Assembly (NCBI GenBank): GCA_033439765.1 | Contig: JAULSN010000006.1 | Coordinates: 2,790,001 to 2,854,000 of the forward strand | Direction: 5' to 3' | DNA from: Lasiosphaeria ovina | Taxonomy: Eukaryota; Ascomycota; Sordariomycetes; Sordariales; Lasiosphaeriaceae | DNA: 64,000 nucleotides | Shown: positions 11,126 through 22,995 of the stretch, in pieces | Layout: every line of letters begins with the position of its first letter | Numbering within the stretch: position 1 is the first letter of the stretch | Position numbers and translations under genes: made by a program | The notes under the pieces: generated by a model | Told to the model about the DNA's origin: nothing | The model's input: the letters and a program-made list of their open reading frames with translations, nothing else | Databases searched by the model: none

Positions 11126-11150
11126 TCTAATTGCGGGTATTAGCTAGAGA

Positions 11151-11919
11151 TATGCCGCCATTTAGTAATTAATAAGAGGTCGTAAAACACAATTTCCCCA
11201 AACTTAGAAGGCTTTCTTTTTCTTAGTAATTTAATCTATATTTAGCTCATTAGTTAGAGAGACTGCTTTTTTCTTCCACTACGCCGCTAATATATATTAT
11301 CTAAAAAAGCTAATAATACGCGGATCTGCGTTCGCTTAATACTATTAAGCCGTTAACTAATACTAAATATAGCAACTAATAGTATCGCTACGGCGACTCC
11401 GATTAAGTAAAGGCTAGGGTCATTATATAGTATAATATCGTCCAATACTAAGGCCTAAGGGGCATAGAAATGAACTGGAACTAAGTTAATCTTCCTAATA
11501 GCGGTATTACCTTATGCGCCTAATATAGCTGTTAATGATAATTCTTTCCTTACTAGCTCTAAGTATATCTAATAAAATTTTCTATATATGATCTAGATAT
11601 TTAGGTAGTTCTCAATATAACTACGAAGCATAGGAATAAAGCGGCCTTTCTATCCTACTATCTTATCTCCCTAGAATAGGTTAGAGCTTGGAGTTTTTTA
11701 ATTAATTATAAGTTAAACTAGGACTTACGGGCCTCAAATATGGCCTATAAGGCCCAAAAACCGGACCTATAGGGGGTCCAAATATAGGCCCTCGTAGCAG
11801 GATACCAATCTAAAATAAGCGTCCGAGATTTAGAACTATATATACCGTAATATATTTGGATATGGGCGATTATATCCTTATATATTATAGAGCTTTTATT
11901 AATATAAACTGAAGTATAG
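11151..11919. other. RIP-degraded tract
   Basis: Stop-rich, TpA-rich DNA. A palindromic GGCCCA/TGGGCC-rich patch lies at about 11725-11800 ('gggcctcaaatatggcctataaggcccaaaaaccggacctatagggggtcc'-like). No protein was recognised. Confidence 0.4.
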
Positions 11920-12340
11920 AATCAAGGCTATTATAATATCGTATAACTGGGATACGCTTTAGCCAAGTAATAGGAGAGTTAATCCCCTTTATAAGGACTT
12001 CCCCCCTAGTAATAACGATATACAATATATTTCGAACGATCAGATTTCTCAACTACTATACGACTCGATTCCCCAGTCCTCCAAAACGGAATTAACAGCA
12101 TGGGAGTAGCCTAAGGAACTTAATCCGCTACCGAACCAGGGAACAGGGTACGAACAAGCCTTCCCTTTGCCGGATATCCAAAGCGATATAAATCCAAACC
12201 CGGGACCCAATATTAAGCACGCTATCTCGGAGCTCCAAAAAAGAACCTGGGAACTTGAACAGAGCATAGAGGGTAGAATAAAGCGAGTTAAAGATATAGT
12301 AACTAATTATTAGGAAGAGTGAGTTACGCTCTAATAAATA
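11920..12340 (+). pseudogene. RIP-degraded gene with C-terminal coiled coil, unknown family
   Basis: One frame reads through about 140 codons with only TAG interruptions: 'SYNWDTL*PSNRRVNPLYKDF', then 'SQLLYDSIPQSSKTELTAWE*', then a Pro/Asn-rich linker and a helical segment 'ELQKRTWELEQSIEGRIKRV'. The stops fit Gln codons changed by C-to-T. The segment 12049-12267 is unusually GC-balanced for the tract. The homologous family was not recognised; a transposon-associated or hypothetical fungal gene is likely. Confidence 0.45.
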
Positions 12341-12946
12341 ATACGTAAAGTCGCTAATATTTATAAAATAGAGTGAAAAAGGAAACTAATAGACTTTGTA
12401 TTGAGATAACTATAGAATTTTAGAGGCTAAAGGCATAGGTAAGTAAAGTCGAAATACTCGTTAATAAGTTAGTAGAGATATTCGACCCGGAAGAGGTATA
12501 GTGGTTGTAATACTATTTATTAGGCGGGCCTCCTACAAACATCTTAGACTATCTCCATATATAATATAGAGACCGTATCTACCTACTATTAAATCGTCTC
12601 CATCCACTATAGGTACATCCGCGCTAAGATCTTACAGCTCACCGCCCGGGAAATTACCATATTTTCGAGCCAAAATTGCCACATTCGCTGGCTGCACCGC
12701 TCCAAGCGCTGGCAACGGAATTGCAACGCAATTGCACCACAACTACGTCGCTCACGTCGCCAACGTCGACATACTTCCGAATGTGGTAATTCTAGCTTAG
12801 GCCGTAGAATCGCTCAAGTGGTTCAAATTCTTAATTAAGTTACTATGGCTTCGAATGTCGTCAAGGTTTGCGATGCCGATAAGGTTCTTCGTAACTCCGG
12901 CCGTATGCGTCACTGCGGCTTCGAATATCGTTAAGGTTCGCGATGT
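12341..12946. other. AT-rich to GC-rich transition with degenerate direct repeats
   Basis: From about 12640 the sequence becomes GC-balanced. 'ggcttcgaat(g/a)tcgt(c/t)aaggtt' occurs near 12847 and 12917 as an imperfect 70-bp direct repeat, and a self-complementary patch 'ggaattgcaacgcaattgca' lies near 12718. No gene is supported. Confidence 0.4.
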
Positions 12947-13077
12947 CGGCGAGGTGCCGAGAGGGCTTGGACGCAATTAACAGCCATTGAATGGGACTCC
13001 CTCATAGGATTTCCGGCGCTGGGTATAGCATTCTTTTTTTTTTTGGGAACAGATTCACTTCTATTATACTACCTCTC
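12947..13077 (+). repeat. R2 repeat, copy 1
   Basis: A 131-bp unit running from CGGCGAGGTGCCGAG through 'ggacgcaattaa', a poly-T run and 'gggaacagattcacttct' to 'ctacctctc'. The same unit is present in inverted orientation at 52289-52416. Flanks are unrelated. It is probably a short non-autonomous mobile sequence. Confidence 0.8.
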
Positions 13078-13529
13078 TCTCAATTAAGTTATCGAGGGTG
13101 TCATATTTGGTGGTGAAAAGCTTGTGGGTACTCGGCGGATTAGAAAGTGGTGGTGGTGGCGGCTCACTGGGCGCAACCCCAAAATCGCTCGAGTCGCTCA
13201 AATCTTCCAGGCCCGGCATTTTCTACCGCTGGTTAGATGCGGCGATGATGTAAATAATGAAAATGAAGCCTTACCGGTGTATTAATTGACTGCGGCGGCG
13301 ACGATGTTTTTTTGGTGGTATTACAAGGAAGTTTAGGTATAACGGGAGCTAGAAAGTCTTACGCCACTTATACGCTAAAATAAACCACTAACGCCATAGT
13401 TGGCCTTTAACCCTTTACCTTCCAAGGTGAATTTCTTTACCGACTTTTATCTTTTTATAACAAAAAAAAAACATAGTATAGTTGGTATTACGAAGAGCTT
13501 GAATTACGAGCTTTAGAAGCAAAAAGGGC
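13078..13529. other. no gene recognised
   Basis: Mixed composition with a GGT/GTGG-rich patch around 13140-13165. It probably holds the 5' end of the transposon that follows, but no terminal inverted repeat could be paired. Confidence 0.35.
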
Positions 13530-14420
13530 CCGAATTTTGGCTCTCCACGTCTTCGGAGCGATAAGCAAGACCATCTCGGCCCAAGTGGGGGGTCGGGAAA
13601 TCCACCATCCGCTATCAAGCGCACCATACAGAGGCTCACCCAAAACCTGGCCAATGGAGACGAAAACCCGGTCATGTCGAAGTCTAGGTCCGGGAGGCTG
13701 TATAAGCGTGATGAGCGAGCCATTCGAAGGCTTCTTCGTCATGCAAATAACGTACACATAGAGACCCTCACAGCCCTTAGAACGCCGTCAAAAACTAGGT
13801 ATAGGATCAATAGGAAAACGGTCAGAAAGCTACTCAAAATATACAACAAGGCACGCCGGCGTACTCGTAAGAAGCCCTGGATCTCTCCTAAGAACAAAAA
13901 GAAGCGCCCGACTTCCGCCGGCGTAATAAGTACACTCCCTAGACCCTAATCTATTGGTCAGACGAAGCATACTTCGAAGTAGGCGAGGACGGCCGTACAA
14001 CCTATATCACTCAATCCCCTAAAAAAGAATACCACTCTAACTACCTACAGCCTACCTTCAAGAGTGGCTGTATGTAAGTGGGATGCTTTATGGTGCTTGA
14101 AAAAGGGCCCATTATTATCCTCCCTCAGGGACCCGTATTAATAGATAAGAATACACCCGATCAGGTCTTTATTCCTTACTTTCTTACTTTCTATAATAAT
14201 ATAAAGGAAAAGTACGGCCACGGCGCGTAATTATAAGAGGATGGAGCTATCTATTACCACAACGGCTTCCTGAGTCTGTTAAAGAAGGCTTTCAACGTCA
14301 GGGTCCTGGAATGGCCTATACGAAGCCCGGATCTTTCCACTATTGAGAATATATATATAGCATAGGGTTAAAAACGTGGTGTAGATGGCGCTAGTAATAC
14401 GGGAAACTTAGAACGAAATT
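13530..14420 (+). mobile_element. Tc1/mariner-like transposase, RIP-degraded (E1a)
   Basis: The N-terminal part (13630-13949) keeps a DNA-binding region with 'KRTIQRLTQNLANGDENPV' and the arginine-rich 'RRTRKKPW' segment that precedes the catalytic domain in fungal Tc1-like transposases. The catalytic part follows: 'YWSDEAYFEVGEDGR' (first D), 'LQPTFKSGCM*', 'EDGAIYYHNGFLS' (second D) and 'WPIRSPDLSTIENIY' (E). Stops are TAA/TAG with small indels. A fragment at 28517-28815 is a less mutated copy. The ends and target duplications are not resolved. Non-functional. Confidence 0.85.
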
Positions 14421-15069
14421 ATCCCTGAATTGATGATATAATTAGTCAATATAATGCCTAAAAAGATAGACTTACGCAGGAATTAAAACGGCGGATTGAT
14501 GAAGTATTAGATTAAGATTATTTTGGTATATTTTGCTTGTATCTTAGCCCTTATTTGACAAAGTTGTGGTAGTTCTAATTAAAAGAGTGTGTGTAAAGGG
14601 TCGCGGAAGACTTTTTGACTCTCATTATATAGCGTAATAAAAAGTGGTTAGTTACTGAGCGGCAGAATCTTGGATGTGCCGGATTTTCCGGGTTAGTGTA
14701 TGTGTGGTAACGTGTCAAAAAGAAGGGAGGTTCGTCATCCAAGTAGCCTAGCAAAGCGGAACCAATTCTGCCAGTGTTAGCTGAGTCTATAGTTAGCATT
14801 ACTAGGCAGAGATATAGAACTAGACTTAAAAAGGGGTGGGTCCAAATTTAGGATCTACTATAAGGGGCTAAAAATAAATATTTACGGCTCTATATAATTA
14901 AGTCCTATTTCTAGTCCCAGCTATTAGGTCACTTAGTAATAATTTCGTAGATTACTCAAGACCGATAATTATATAAACTCAAGCTATAATTATAGGAAAT
15001 TAATAGCTACGCTATTCGATCGTTGCTCCGGAATAATTAAGTACTAAGATATTCTCACCCACCTCAAGA
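14421..15069. other. 3' flank of the transposon and AT-rich spacer
   Basis: A 74-codon minus-strand ATG frame (14575-14799) lies here but has no domain, and most of it probably derives from the transposon end. Nothing else is supported. Confidence 0.35.
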
Positions 15070-15966
15070 ATGGACTCCTCATGGCCGTATCTCAGCTACG
15101 TCGAACTTAATATAACTGCTTTAAACAAAATTTGCTCTTAACCAGCGGATCAATATCTCATCTCCTATATCGCTACATTTACTACTACTATTTTTATATA
15201 TAATTCGAAGATACTACCCTCGCCCTTACTTAGAATACCCCAGGACTACTATAGTCTACTAACCCTAGAAGAGTTTATTACCACCATTCTTATCTCTTCC
15301 AATTTACCGACAGCCTCGCTACTTGGAGCGCTCATATACTTAGCTAGGTTTAAAGCCCGCCTACCTCGTATAGCATAGGGCTGGCCATGTTCAAACCACC
15401 GTATCTTTTTAGCCTGTCTTATTATATTAGCTAAATATCTCAACGACCGTTCACCTATAAATGCGCACTAGGCTGAATATAGCGTCCTTAGAACGGGCAC
15501 GTATTATTTCGGGTTCTATTATTCTGAGATTAATAAGATGGAGAAGTAGTTACTATCTCTATTAGACTGGAATTTACGGATTATAGAGGACGACCTTTAT
15601 AGAGAACTCGATCCTATTTTGAGACCCATTCGCGCTAATATCCAACGATACTATGCTTGGAATCTCTGGTTATAATCAATACGGCTAGAGAAGTATTACC
15701 TAATGCGGCAGGCTATATACTCAAATATGTCTTACTATAAGAAAGTTGTTATAGGTGAACCATTATTAAATATAATAGCAGACGAGCATTATCATATTTC
15801 TAAAGAAGCTAATAGGTACGCTAATAACTTATAGATCTCTATAAGAAGAGACTGCCCTATAGTTAGGAGACAAGCTAGTAATATGCACCGACGGAGGTCA
15901 TATTTATTAAAACGGGAAGAGGCATTTATAGAGCCGAAGCCTACGCTTACTCGATATAATATATAA
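15070..15966 (+). pseudogene. PCL/Pho80-type cyclin pseudogene, copy A
   Basis: From ATG 15070 to TAA 15964-15966 the frame is kept for 299 codons, interrupted by six internal stops (two TAA, four TAG, no TGA). The cyclin box is recognisable: 'LLGALIYLARFKARLPRIA', 'GWPCSNHRIFLACLIILA', 'KYLNDRSPINAH*AEYS' and 'INKMEK*LLSLLDWNL'. This order is that of fungal PCL-type cyclins, which activate Pho85-family kinases. Several stops fall where Trp or Gln is expected (H*AEYS, EK*LLSL), as RIP predicts. Homologous pseudogenes occur at 46467-47160 and 58932-59822. The R1 repeat begins 30 bp downstream. Confidence 0.85.
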
Positions 15967-15996
15967 TTTAATATCCCCAAGTTTAGAATAGCACTA

Positions 15997-16485
15997 TTGA
16001 CTTGGGGATCAGGGGTCACCCCCTATTTTTCGTGGTTTTTCGCTGTTTTTCTTGCACGTGTATGTAAGCACTGGGTTGGCTGTGCGATACCCTGGTGTGT
16101 GGTCCACACCCGCACCAGGGTCTTCATATATGAGTCGCGCACTGCCCCCAGGAAAGTAGTTAATAGAACATGGCGATTTCCTTCCTCTGATCGGACCGCA
16201 AGGTCATCATTGACGACGAAAAACACACTCTTTGACGCTCTTTTTGTATGCCGCCCACTGTGTGTCGCCCACTGTATGTCGCCCTGCGTGTCACATTTTG
16301 ACACCACACCCAGTAAGTTACTCCCTGTGTGTCACGTTTTTCTAGCTGCACACAGAAGAACCCTTTTCCCCCTCTGACCAGAGGGAGCCTGTGTGCAAGA
16401 GGTCTGCAGGAAGCCCTGCAGACCGCTGCATGACAGTGCGTTTTGTTGTTGTGGTGTGGGTTGTGTTCCTGCACCAGTTCACTAT
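15997..16485 (+). repeat. R1 repeat, copy b (full-length reference copy)
   Basis: Starts TTGACTTGGGGATCAGGGGT and ends near 'ttgtgttcctgcaccagttcactat'. It shares its whole length with copy c (21338-21769). Inside is a short minisatellite of 'gtcgcccactgtgt'-like units (16250-16290) and an inverted GC-rich pair around 'ccccctctgaccagaggg'. It lacks terminal inverted repeats and a coding frame. It is much less RIP-mutated than copy c. Confidence 0.8.
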
Positions 16486-17712
16486 AGATTTTAATTGTGT
16501 TTTATTTTTCTATAGAGATCACTTTTTATTAACTTGAATAATAAGTGAGTAAGCTAAATAAGTGAGAAAGCTACTGTAATGAAATTTAGTAGTTACGCCT
16601 AAAACGATAATGAGAGTCTGTTATAGTTACTCATAGGATACTAGCATCTTTTCCCGCACAAACCTACCTATATATGTAGCCAGCAAAGTAACTCGGGGTT
16701 ACTCTGCTGATCCCGTAATGCTAACTTGGGAACGTAGAGCGATCGCGCAAGCGAACGTACTCCACGGCAACTTTGTTCAAAATGGGCATTCTAAAAGTAG
16801 TAAGAAGGTCCATGTTTTGGGATCTACTTAGGTCCAGAAATGGTCCCGCAACTGGTGCATGGGTCCGTGCACATTTGCCAAAAGGGGTGACGACCAGGGT
16901 TTATGGTTGGCCCAGAATAGCAACCAGAGAGTTAGGAACGGACTTTGGAAATTATCACCGGAGGAACAAATCCGACTCACAAAAGGTGCAGGCCAGCATA
17001 CTATACGAGTCATAATGGAAGCCGAAACTGGCCTCTGGAGAGTATTTCAACATTGAAACCCGGACACTCATTTCGGTCACTACTGTAAGACGTTCCGCTT
17101 GAGCTATATAAAGATCTAGACATTTTAACCTCGAATTTAATAACAGAGAGCCTATTATTTACATATGTAAAATCCGTGTCCTTTTCACATAATCCTAAAT
17201 TGAGCTCAGGCCGTACGTCTAGTTACACAGCGCGCATTGTTTTAATGCACTAGATACTTTATAAGGGACGAACCAGCCCCCCCCCCATCGTCCCGTATAA
17301 CACTACAACGGTAATGAAATTAAGGGGTCTTCAGATTCGCGTATCAATTAAAAACTTTATTGCGGTCAGTTTGGTCGCCCAGCGTTAAAGGTTCTAAGAC
17401 CATAAGTTATCTCCCACGTACTACGTAATAAATAGGACAGGAGTTTCTAGTCAAAAGCGGTGATATTTATTAGGGTAACCGCTGTCCATAAGAGCTACAA
17501 CGCTTGGGCCTCAATCGTAAATCCTTGACCTGTAATTTGTGAAATGGTTCTACAAGATCGGCCGCGGAGTGATGGCTATCTGGAAAGCAACCCGGCAGTT
17601 CAAAGCGGACTCTCTTCTGATTAACCCGCCCCGGCGCATTAAGGTGGCATATTTAGCGCGAAGAGAGGCAGGGTCGTTAGGCAATTCTTATATTCTACGT
17701 AAGAGTTTGCCG
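16486..17712. other. mixed tract, no secure gene
   Basis: A GC-balanced patch at 16740-17060 holds two overlapping frames. One, 16859-17056, has an ATG and reads 'LWKLSPEEQIRLTKGAG'; it is open back to a TAG that could be a splice acceptor, but no domain is recognised. A C11 run lies at about 17277-17287. The remainder is AT-rich. Confidence 0.3.
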
Positions 17713-18081
17713 TTAAACGTCCGAATCTTTAGTAACACTAATTATACTCCTAATGTCCTTGGCTAGGTAGGCGCGAGAGTAGGTAGGGTGGTAGTCAGTC
17801 TTTATATTTGGTACTTTAGGTGGCCAAGGTACAGTACTACAATAATCTCGGCCAAATAATATAGGCGGACTACGGCGGTCGATATTGTATAATATAGTAT
17901 ACCTATAGAATTTAGGCTGTTCAATAATAACCCGTTCTAAAGTACGAATAGACTGCTTAGGGTATTTGATAGAGGCGAGATGGTGATCGTTTCGTAGTTT
18001 TTCAATTACTTCCCAAGACGGATTATACGTAAAGGGGTAGGGGGTTAGTAGGCGACGAGGTAGATTTTCCCAGTAAGCCAT
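17713..18081 (-). CDS. hypothetical 122-aa frame in AT-rich DNA
   Basis: ATG at 18081, product beginning MAYWENLPRRLLTPYPF, rich in Tyr, Ile and Pro ('LFGRDYCSTVPWPPKVPN'). It ends 'ISVTKDSDV' and the reading continues for some codons past the stop. The composition resembles a RIP-altered gene body that has kept its frame, so it may be one exon of a pseudogene. No family was recognised. Confidence 0.3.
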   Translation of the reverse strand: MAYWENLPRRLLTPYPFTYNPSWEVIEKLRNDHHLASIKYPKQSIRTLERVIIEQPKFYRYTILYNIDRRSPPILFGRDYCSTVPWPPKVPNIKTDYHPTYSRAYLAKDIRSIISVTKDSDV

Positions 18082-19792
18082 TGCCTTAAGTTATTAGATT
18101 ATAAGTATCTTTAAGGAAGTTTACTATTGATATAACCTCTAACCTATAGTAATGGTTCTTTTATCCTTTATCTAGGTTATAAGACTTTAGGGATTGAGAG
18201 CACCCGAGAGGTGCGTGGTAAATTCGTCCAGAAATAGGGCTCTGGAACCCAAAGCCTAGAAGCAGGACAGTCGACGGACATTACCGGTAAGACCGAGAAT
18301 TCGGACCCCTCGTATATCTTTTTAATATATCCTTGCTATGTCTAATATAGTGAGCGCTCTCTAACCCGCAAACGGAACTCTATTTGGAACTAGTCCTATA
18401 GACGGCATCGGAGGGCTCCAGTTACGGGGACTCAAGAGAGGATCTACGTTTCGCGAATATAAGTAGTTACTTTCGAACGTGAAAGTAGAAGTAAAGCTCA
18501 CCCGGTAACCTACTTTTTTTTAGCATCTATTTCAGGTATTATCTTACCGAAGGGTCCGAGAAATAATATATTTTCCATCTATTTAATTATAATTGACTTT
18601 TAAGTATTCCCAAATCTTATCCACGTCTTAACTTTGTCTATATCCCAAATTTGTCTTACATCCAGAGATCCTATATCCCAAATCTCTCCTACGCTAGGAA
18701 TATAGTAGGCTACGCGCCTCAAGTACTACATATGCTTTCGGTATATCACCGTCGTTAATGGCGTGGCCAAGGTGCTCACTTAGAGCAAGATCGCGGTCGT
18801 GGATGCTAAGCCGCCGTATCCGTTAGCTATATAATGAAAGCTTGAGGAAAGGAGGCGGATACGGTTCGATATTTTCAACTTAATAAGTAGGTTTACTACG
18901 TAGAAGAGCCGCTCGTTTCTCGTAAATTTGATACCGAACTTGGATATACTACTCTATTAAGTATATACCCTCTAATAGAGAGCCCTACATCTCTAAAGTA
19001 AGGCAAAAATGAGGTACGCAACCCTAGAAATAGAATTAGCAATTTAGGTAGCCTTCCTCTCCGGGTCCTAAACGCCCGCTACCTCCTAACGATATAAGGG
19101 TATATGCCTCCGGTTAATATAAATTTGGGTTGGCCATTTCCTATCTTCCGTTCCGTGATTTGCTATAGGTTTAGTGGAATCATTTTATAAGCCAAGTTTT
19201 AGGCCATATAAGGAAGATACCTTTAGGTCCTGGCGTATTTCTCTTTTTATTAGTTTTGAGGACTTAATAACTAAGTAGGTCCTTATTTTAGTCTACTAGA
19301 TAAAAAAATAGGCAAAGACCGTAAAGGCCGGAGAGCGGCCTAAAAGCGTTCATATATAATAAGAGTTTCAAGTATTTAAGTATAAAGCAGCTACTATAGA
19401 AGTGAACGGATAGAGGTAATAGCGGCTTCGATTCTTAGTTCTACTAAAATAGTATAAACTATATTATCCTATTCCTAGACTTATTATTTTTACCTTCTAA
19501 ATATATTAAACTATTATTATTTTTAATTATTATAATTTCTCTCTTAATAAACTACCCTTGCCAACTCTTAACGTGGCTTTTTGCCTCTTATATTTATTTT
19601 GAATATGGATAAAAAAAAGTGGATAAAGTCTTATATATTACTTTTATTAATAGTTCTTTTTGCTTGTTTATTAATCTTAGTTTTATAAGTACTATATAAT
19701 TAGAGTAACGTTGAATCTGGTATAGCAACCTTATAAGTAAGTATTATTCCTACTCTTCTCTATTAACGGGGGCTAATAATTACTATTCATAG
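18082..19792. other. RIP-degraded tract
   Basis: Long stop-dense AT-rich DNA with a few GC-balanced islets (around 18740-18800). No protein, repeat or RNA gene was recognised. Confidence 0.4.
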
Positions 19793-20473
19793 TTTGATTT
19801 TTCATTAGTTATACACGATATACTTGGCAATCGAGCTCTCCTAAAGCCACCCTTTATTAAGCCTATCCAGACCGGAGCTAGAAAAATCCCGGGTATAATA
19901 AGTAAGATCCAGAGTACGGCTGGCGCGGCCGCTACTATGCTTCCTGGAGCCTTTGAGGCTATCCTACTAAGGAACTGCTCTATTAGTACTAGAAAGTTTT
20001 ATATTAGACTTATAAAGACTATGCCCTATAATGATTTGCCTCTTAGTCTCTCGACTATTATTCCGCCGGAAATTAAGGAGCCTCTCCGAAATAATATAAA
20101 AAATATAGAGGCCTTAGATACGGCCCTTATAAAGGTAATAGCACCTTATATTCAAACCTCCTTAATTATAGGACTAATATTAATGCTTGTTATAATTCTC
20201 ATTCTTCTCTTTTCTATATATGGCTCGTATTACATTCATATTACTAAGATTCCAAGAGGCATATACATCGCGGTTCACGTTATATTTAGTTTAATTTTCT
20301 ATATCCCTTTCTCAATTCCCATCGCCATCCTATATATACTACGATCTAATCTGGATAATTTGCCATCTTGGATTCAAGTACAATATGGCGATATATATGG
20401 TCTCTATATAGGCTGTCTTTATTATGCGGTCGCTATTACAACTCTTGGTAGTATTATATTAATAGTATACTAA
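19793..20473 (+). pseudogene. membrane-protein gene, partly RIP-altered
   Basis: The frame is open from 19793 (after TAG) to TAA at 20471, about 226 codons; the first ATG is at 19937. The upstream part reads 'FDFSLVIHDILGNRALLKPP' without interruption, so the gene begins further 5'. The C-terminal part has three strongly hydrophobic segments (around 20150-20230, 20265-20340 and 20410-20470) typical of a multi-pass membrane protein, preceded by a soluble loop ('PYNDLPLSLSTIIPPEIKEP'). It resembles fungal hypothetical membrane proteins of unknown function. The upstream region is stop-rich, so this is probably the surviving 3' part of a RIP-hit gene. Confidence 0.5.
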
Positions 20474-20574
20474 GATATTAATAGATGTTTTGACCTTTTA
20501 GTTATAGGAAGATACGAACGTTAAAGTTAGGCGAGCTTAGCCTTATAATATCTTTAATATATATTTGTTAAACT

Positions 20575-21337
20575 ACGTGCTCCTAGTGGGCCTTGTCAGA
20601 GCACCTATATAGGGTTGCTGCAGTGGGCTCAGGTACTGCAGCGATGCGTAGCGGAAGCGGTTAGTGTAGTGAGAAAGCGGTCAATAGTGTGGAAGCTTGA
20701 TGTGTACCGTGGTGGCGAGGGTGCAGGGTAGGTCAGTAGACCTATAGTCCTGCGTACAACAGTAAGACTGAGTGAGTTACTGAGGGAATGTTACAATCCC
20801 AACTCTAGTCAAGGTGGGCACGCTGGATGTGTGGTCCAGGTGAGCAACTGAGCTAGCAGTGTGACCGGGTTGTGGATGTGTGAGAGAGAGGGAGAGTGAT
20901 GTAGGGCATGGTAACTCGAAGAATAACAAGGTAAGCTCCCCAAGCGAGGGAATATCACTGTAGAGGGATCGCTCCTGCAGTTGACAGGACGTGAACGTGA
21001 TATTGCTTACTTAGCTGGAACCAAGTCTATCTGAGAGTGTGCTACTTAGGGTTTTACTTATATAAGGGACGGATCACACGACCCGGCGGCCATCTGGCCC
21101 GGGTCCTTTCTGATTGGTTAATTAACGATTGGCTGTGCAGCGACTGCCCCACACCGCTGTCCCAGGTCTCAGAACGTGACAGGGAAGCAGTGAGCCGGAA
21201 CAAGAACCTTGTTCCAACTTGAATGCTAGGTTCAGTGCGAGTGAAGACTAGTCTTAGATCAAGTGAGTCTATTGGACTACTTCAGCTTACTTACTTGCTT
21301 GACAGCAAAACTGCTCCAGGAAAGAAAAGGAAATCTA
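20575..21337. mobile_element. GC-rich insert without RIP, candidate solo LTR
   Basis: An abrupt GC-balanced block inside AT-rich DNA. It has a TATA-like 'acttatataagg' (about 21058), a perfect 8-bp-stem hairpin GGAACAAG-AAC-CTTGTTCC (21197-21215) and no credible coding frame. This layout resembles a retrotransposon LTR, but matching TG...CA ends, a target duplication or a second copy were not found in the window. Confidence 0.35.
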
Positions 21338-21769
21338 TTGACATAGGGACTAGGGGCCACCCCCTATTTTTCGTGTTTTTCTTACGCATATATATTAACA
21401 CTAGATTGGTCGTATAGCACCATAGTATGTGGCCCATACCTTTACCAGCGCCTTTGTATATGAAGCCGCACACTGCCCCTAGGAAGGTAGAAAAAAAAAC
21501 AGGCGATTTTCATTCCTCTGATCGGACCGCAAGGTCACTATTGACGACGAGAAATCACTCTTTGACACACCTTTGTTACCGCACTATATGCCGCCCTATA
21601 TGCCGCCCCCTACATGTCGCTTTTTCCTAGCTGTACCCATAAAACTCTTCTTCCCCCTCTAATTAGAGGGGGCCTATATTTAGAAAGTCAGTAGGAAGCC
21701 CTACAGACTACTATATGACTGCGCTTTTGTTGTTGTGGTGTGGGTTGTGTTCCTGCACTAGTTCACTAT
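21338..21769 (+). repeat. R1 repeat, copy c
   Basis: Aligns with copy b over its full length, from 'ttgacatagggactaggggccacccc' to 'tgttcctgcactagttcactat'. Differences from copy b are largely C-to-T (for example 'gcgtgtatgtaagcactggg' becomes a TA-rich version) plus small deletions. Confidence 0.8.
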
Positions 21770-22095
21770 CTATAGGAAAGGACAGACCTTGATATAGGTC
21801 TATAGGAGGTATTCTAGTAAGTTCCAGAGGTCCCGGTGAACCCAGTATTTCTACGGGCCTTGGATTACGTGCCCCTAGACCTGTTGTTAGTTTGAGAAGG
21901 TGCTGTGGAGGCTCGTTGATAATCTGGGAATAGCCTCACTAGCACCGTTGTGGTGGCTGACCTAGTAGTGCTCAGGGGCTCTGTTGCCTAGGCAACCATC
22001 ACACCTATTCCTCAGTGGACTCCTAGCTGGTTAGCGCCCAGCAAAGGGAGCCACTATAGGGCTCTATTATAGCCATACTTTAACAAATTTTAAAA
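21770..22095. other. GC-balanced islet, no gene
   Basis: Non-coding, not RIP-altered; contains a palindrome 'gttgcctaggcaac' at about 21982. It may be one unit with the R1 copy or the insert before it. Confidence 0.35.
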
Positions 22096-22289
22096 GCCTA
22101 CGTATAAAAAGTGAATGTTAGACATAGGCTTAGCTCGGTAAGCCTACTTAATATCAACTATTAATAGGAGTTTCCCTTTAGCCTAGTAACGTCGCCTCGT
22201 CAATCTGAGTGCCCCGACGCTAACACTCAGAGTATTATAGTATATCCAGGTACGTAGACATTATAGAAGACTTACCTTTGCCAAGGGCA

Positions 22290-22840
22290 ATATATTAGAT
22301 ATTCTATAGAGTTTTAGCTACTACCTTTTAGTCTAATTTATCGCCCTCAAGACCTGCTTATGCTCATCTCCTAGTATTCGGCTTCCTCCCGTGATTATAT
22401 ATGAACCTTCTTCGTTTTCTCTACTAAATATCACTATTGCTAGATAGGGCCGTTTTTCGCTGCCTATGACGTTGGAAATCATCCCGTTTTCGTCATATTT
22501 CTTAAGGGCGACGCCGATAAGAACTAGTATAAGCTCCGACTTCTCATTTCTCTAAGCCATTTTTCATCGACTATAGTACGCCAAATAACGTCTTATTATA
22601 AGAGAGGGTAGTGGCGACGCCGTTAGTATCTATAGTAGGTGATTCGATTCTATAATAGTAAAATGAAGTGGGTCGAATACGCCGAATGGATTTTATATAT
22701 ACCCGCTGACCTAGAAGTAGGTCCAAGACTATAAAATATACTACGCTATATGAAGTGGCCTATATGACTTCCACTAATATATAAAGGGGGTACGGATTTT
22801 GGCCTAATTTTAATTTGTCTAGAAATCCTAAGGACGGCCC
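22290..22840 (-). pseudogene. RIP pseudogene of unknown family
   Basis: On the minus strand one frame reads about 180 codons with TAA/TAG at Gln/Trp-like positions: 'NPFGVFDPLHFTIIESNHLL', 'RNEKSELILVLIGVALKKYD', 'RPYLAIVIFSRENEEGSY' and 'ITGGSRILGDEHKQVLRAIN'. Conserved-looking hydrophobic strands alternate with charged loops, so this was a real soluble protein. No family was recognised. Confidence 0.45.
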
Positions 22841-22995
22841 AGAAATGGGACTAGGTTCAGCTCTTATATCTATATTTAGTCCCTCTAGCTTTACTTCGGC
22901 TATATATCTTAACCTCTATTAGATATACTATTTCTAAATAACTTTAGCGACTCTATTTTTAGAAAGTACTTTTATACGGTAAAGCTACTATTATA

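Larger units (their letters stand above)
10302..11150 (+). repeat. RepX copy 1: duplicated divergent gene segment
   Basis: About 850 bp that aligns along its length, in opposite orientation, with 47160-48010. Shared blocks include 'gacttagagttataa', 'ccagtgagatttcccactt' and 'gaaattgccgc(c/t)gagcg'. It contains the 5' parts of two divergently transcribed genes and the DNA between them. Both copies are RIP-mutated. In this copy the plus-strand start codon reads ATA where the other copy has ATG. Confidence 0.8.

Noticed and set aside
13415..13757. Minus-strand frames opposite the Tc1-like transposase
   Set aside because: Antisense shadows of the transposase N-terminus.
15997..16377. 126-codon frame inside R1 copy b
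   Set aside because: Entirely repeat sequence, not conserved in frame in copy c.
17277..17287. Poly-C run in AT-rich DNA
   Set aside because: An isolated homopolymer without associated structure; possible sequencing or replication slippage feature only.
21037..21222. 61-codon frame in the GC-rich insert
   Set aside because: Spans the TATA-like box and hairpin of a probable LTR; not a gene.
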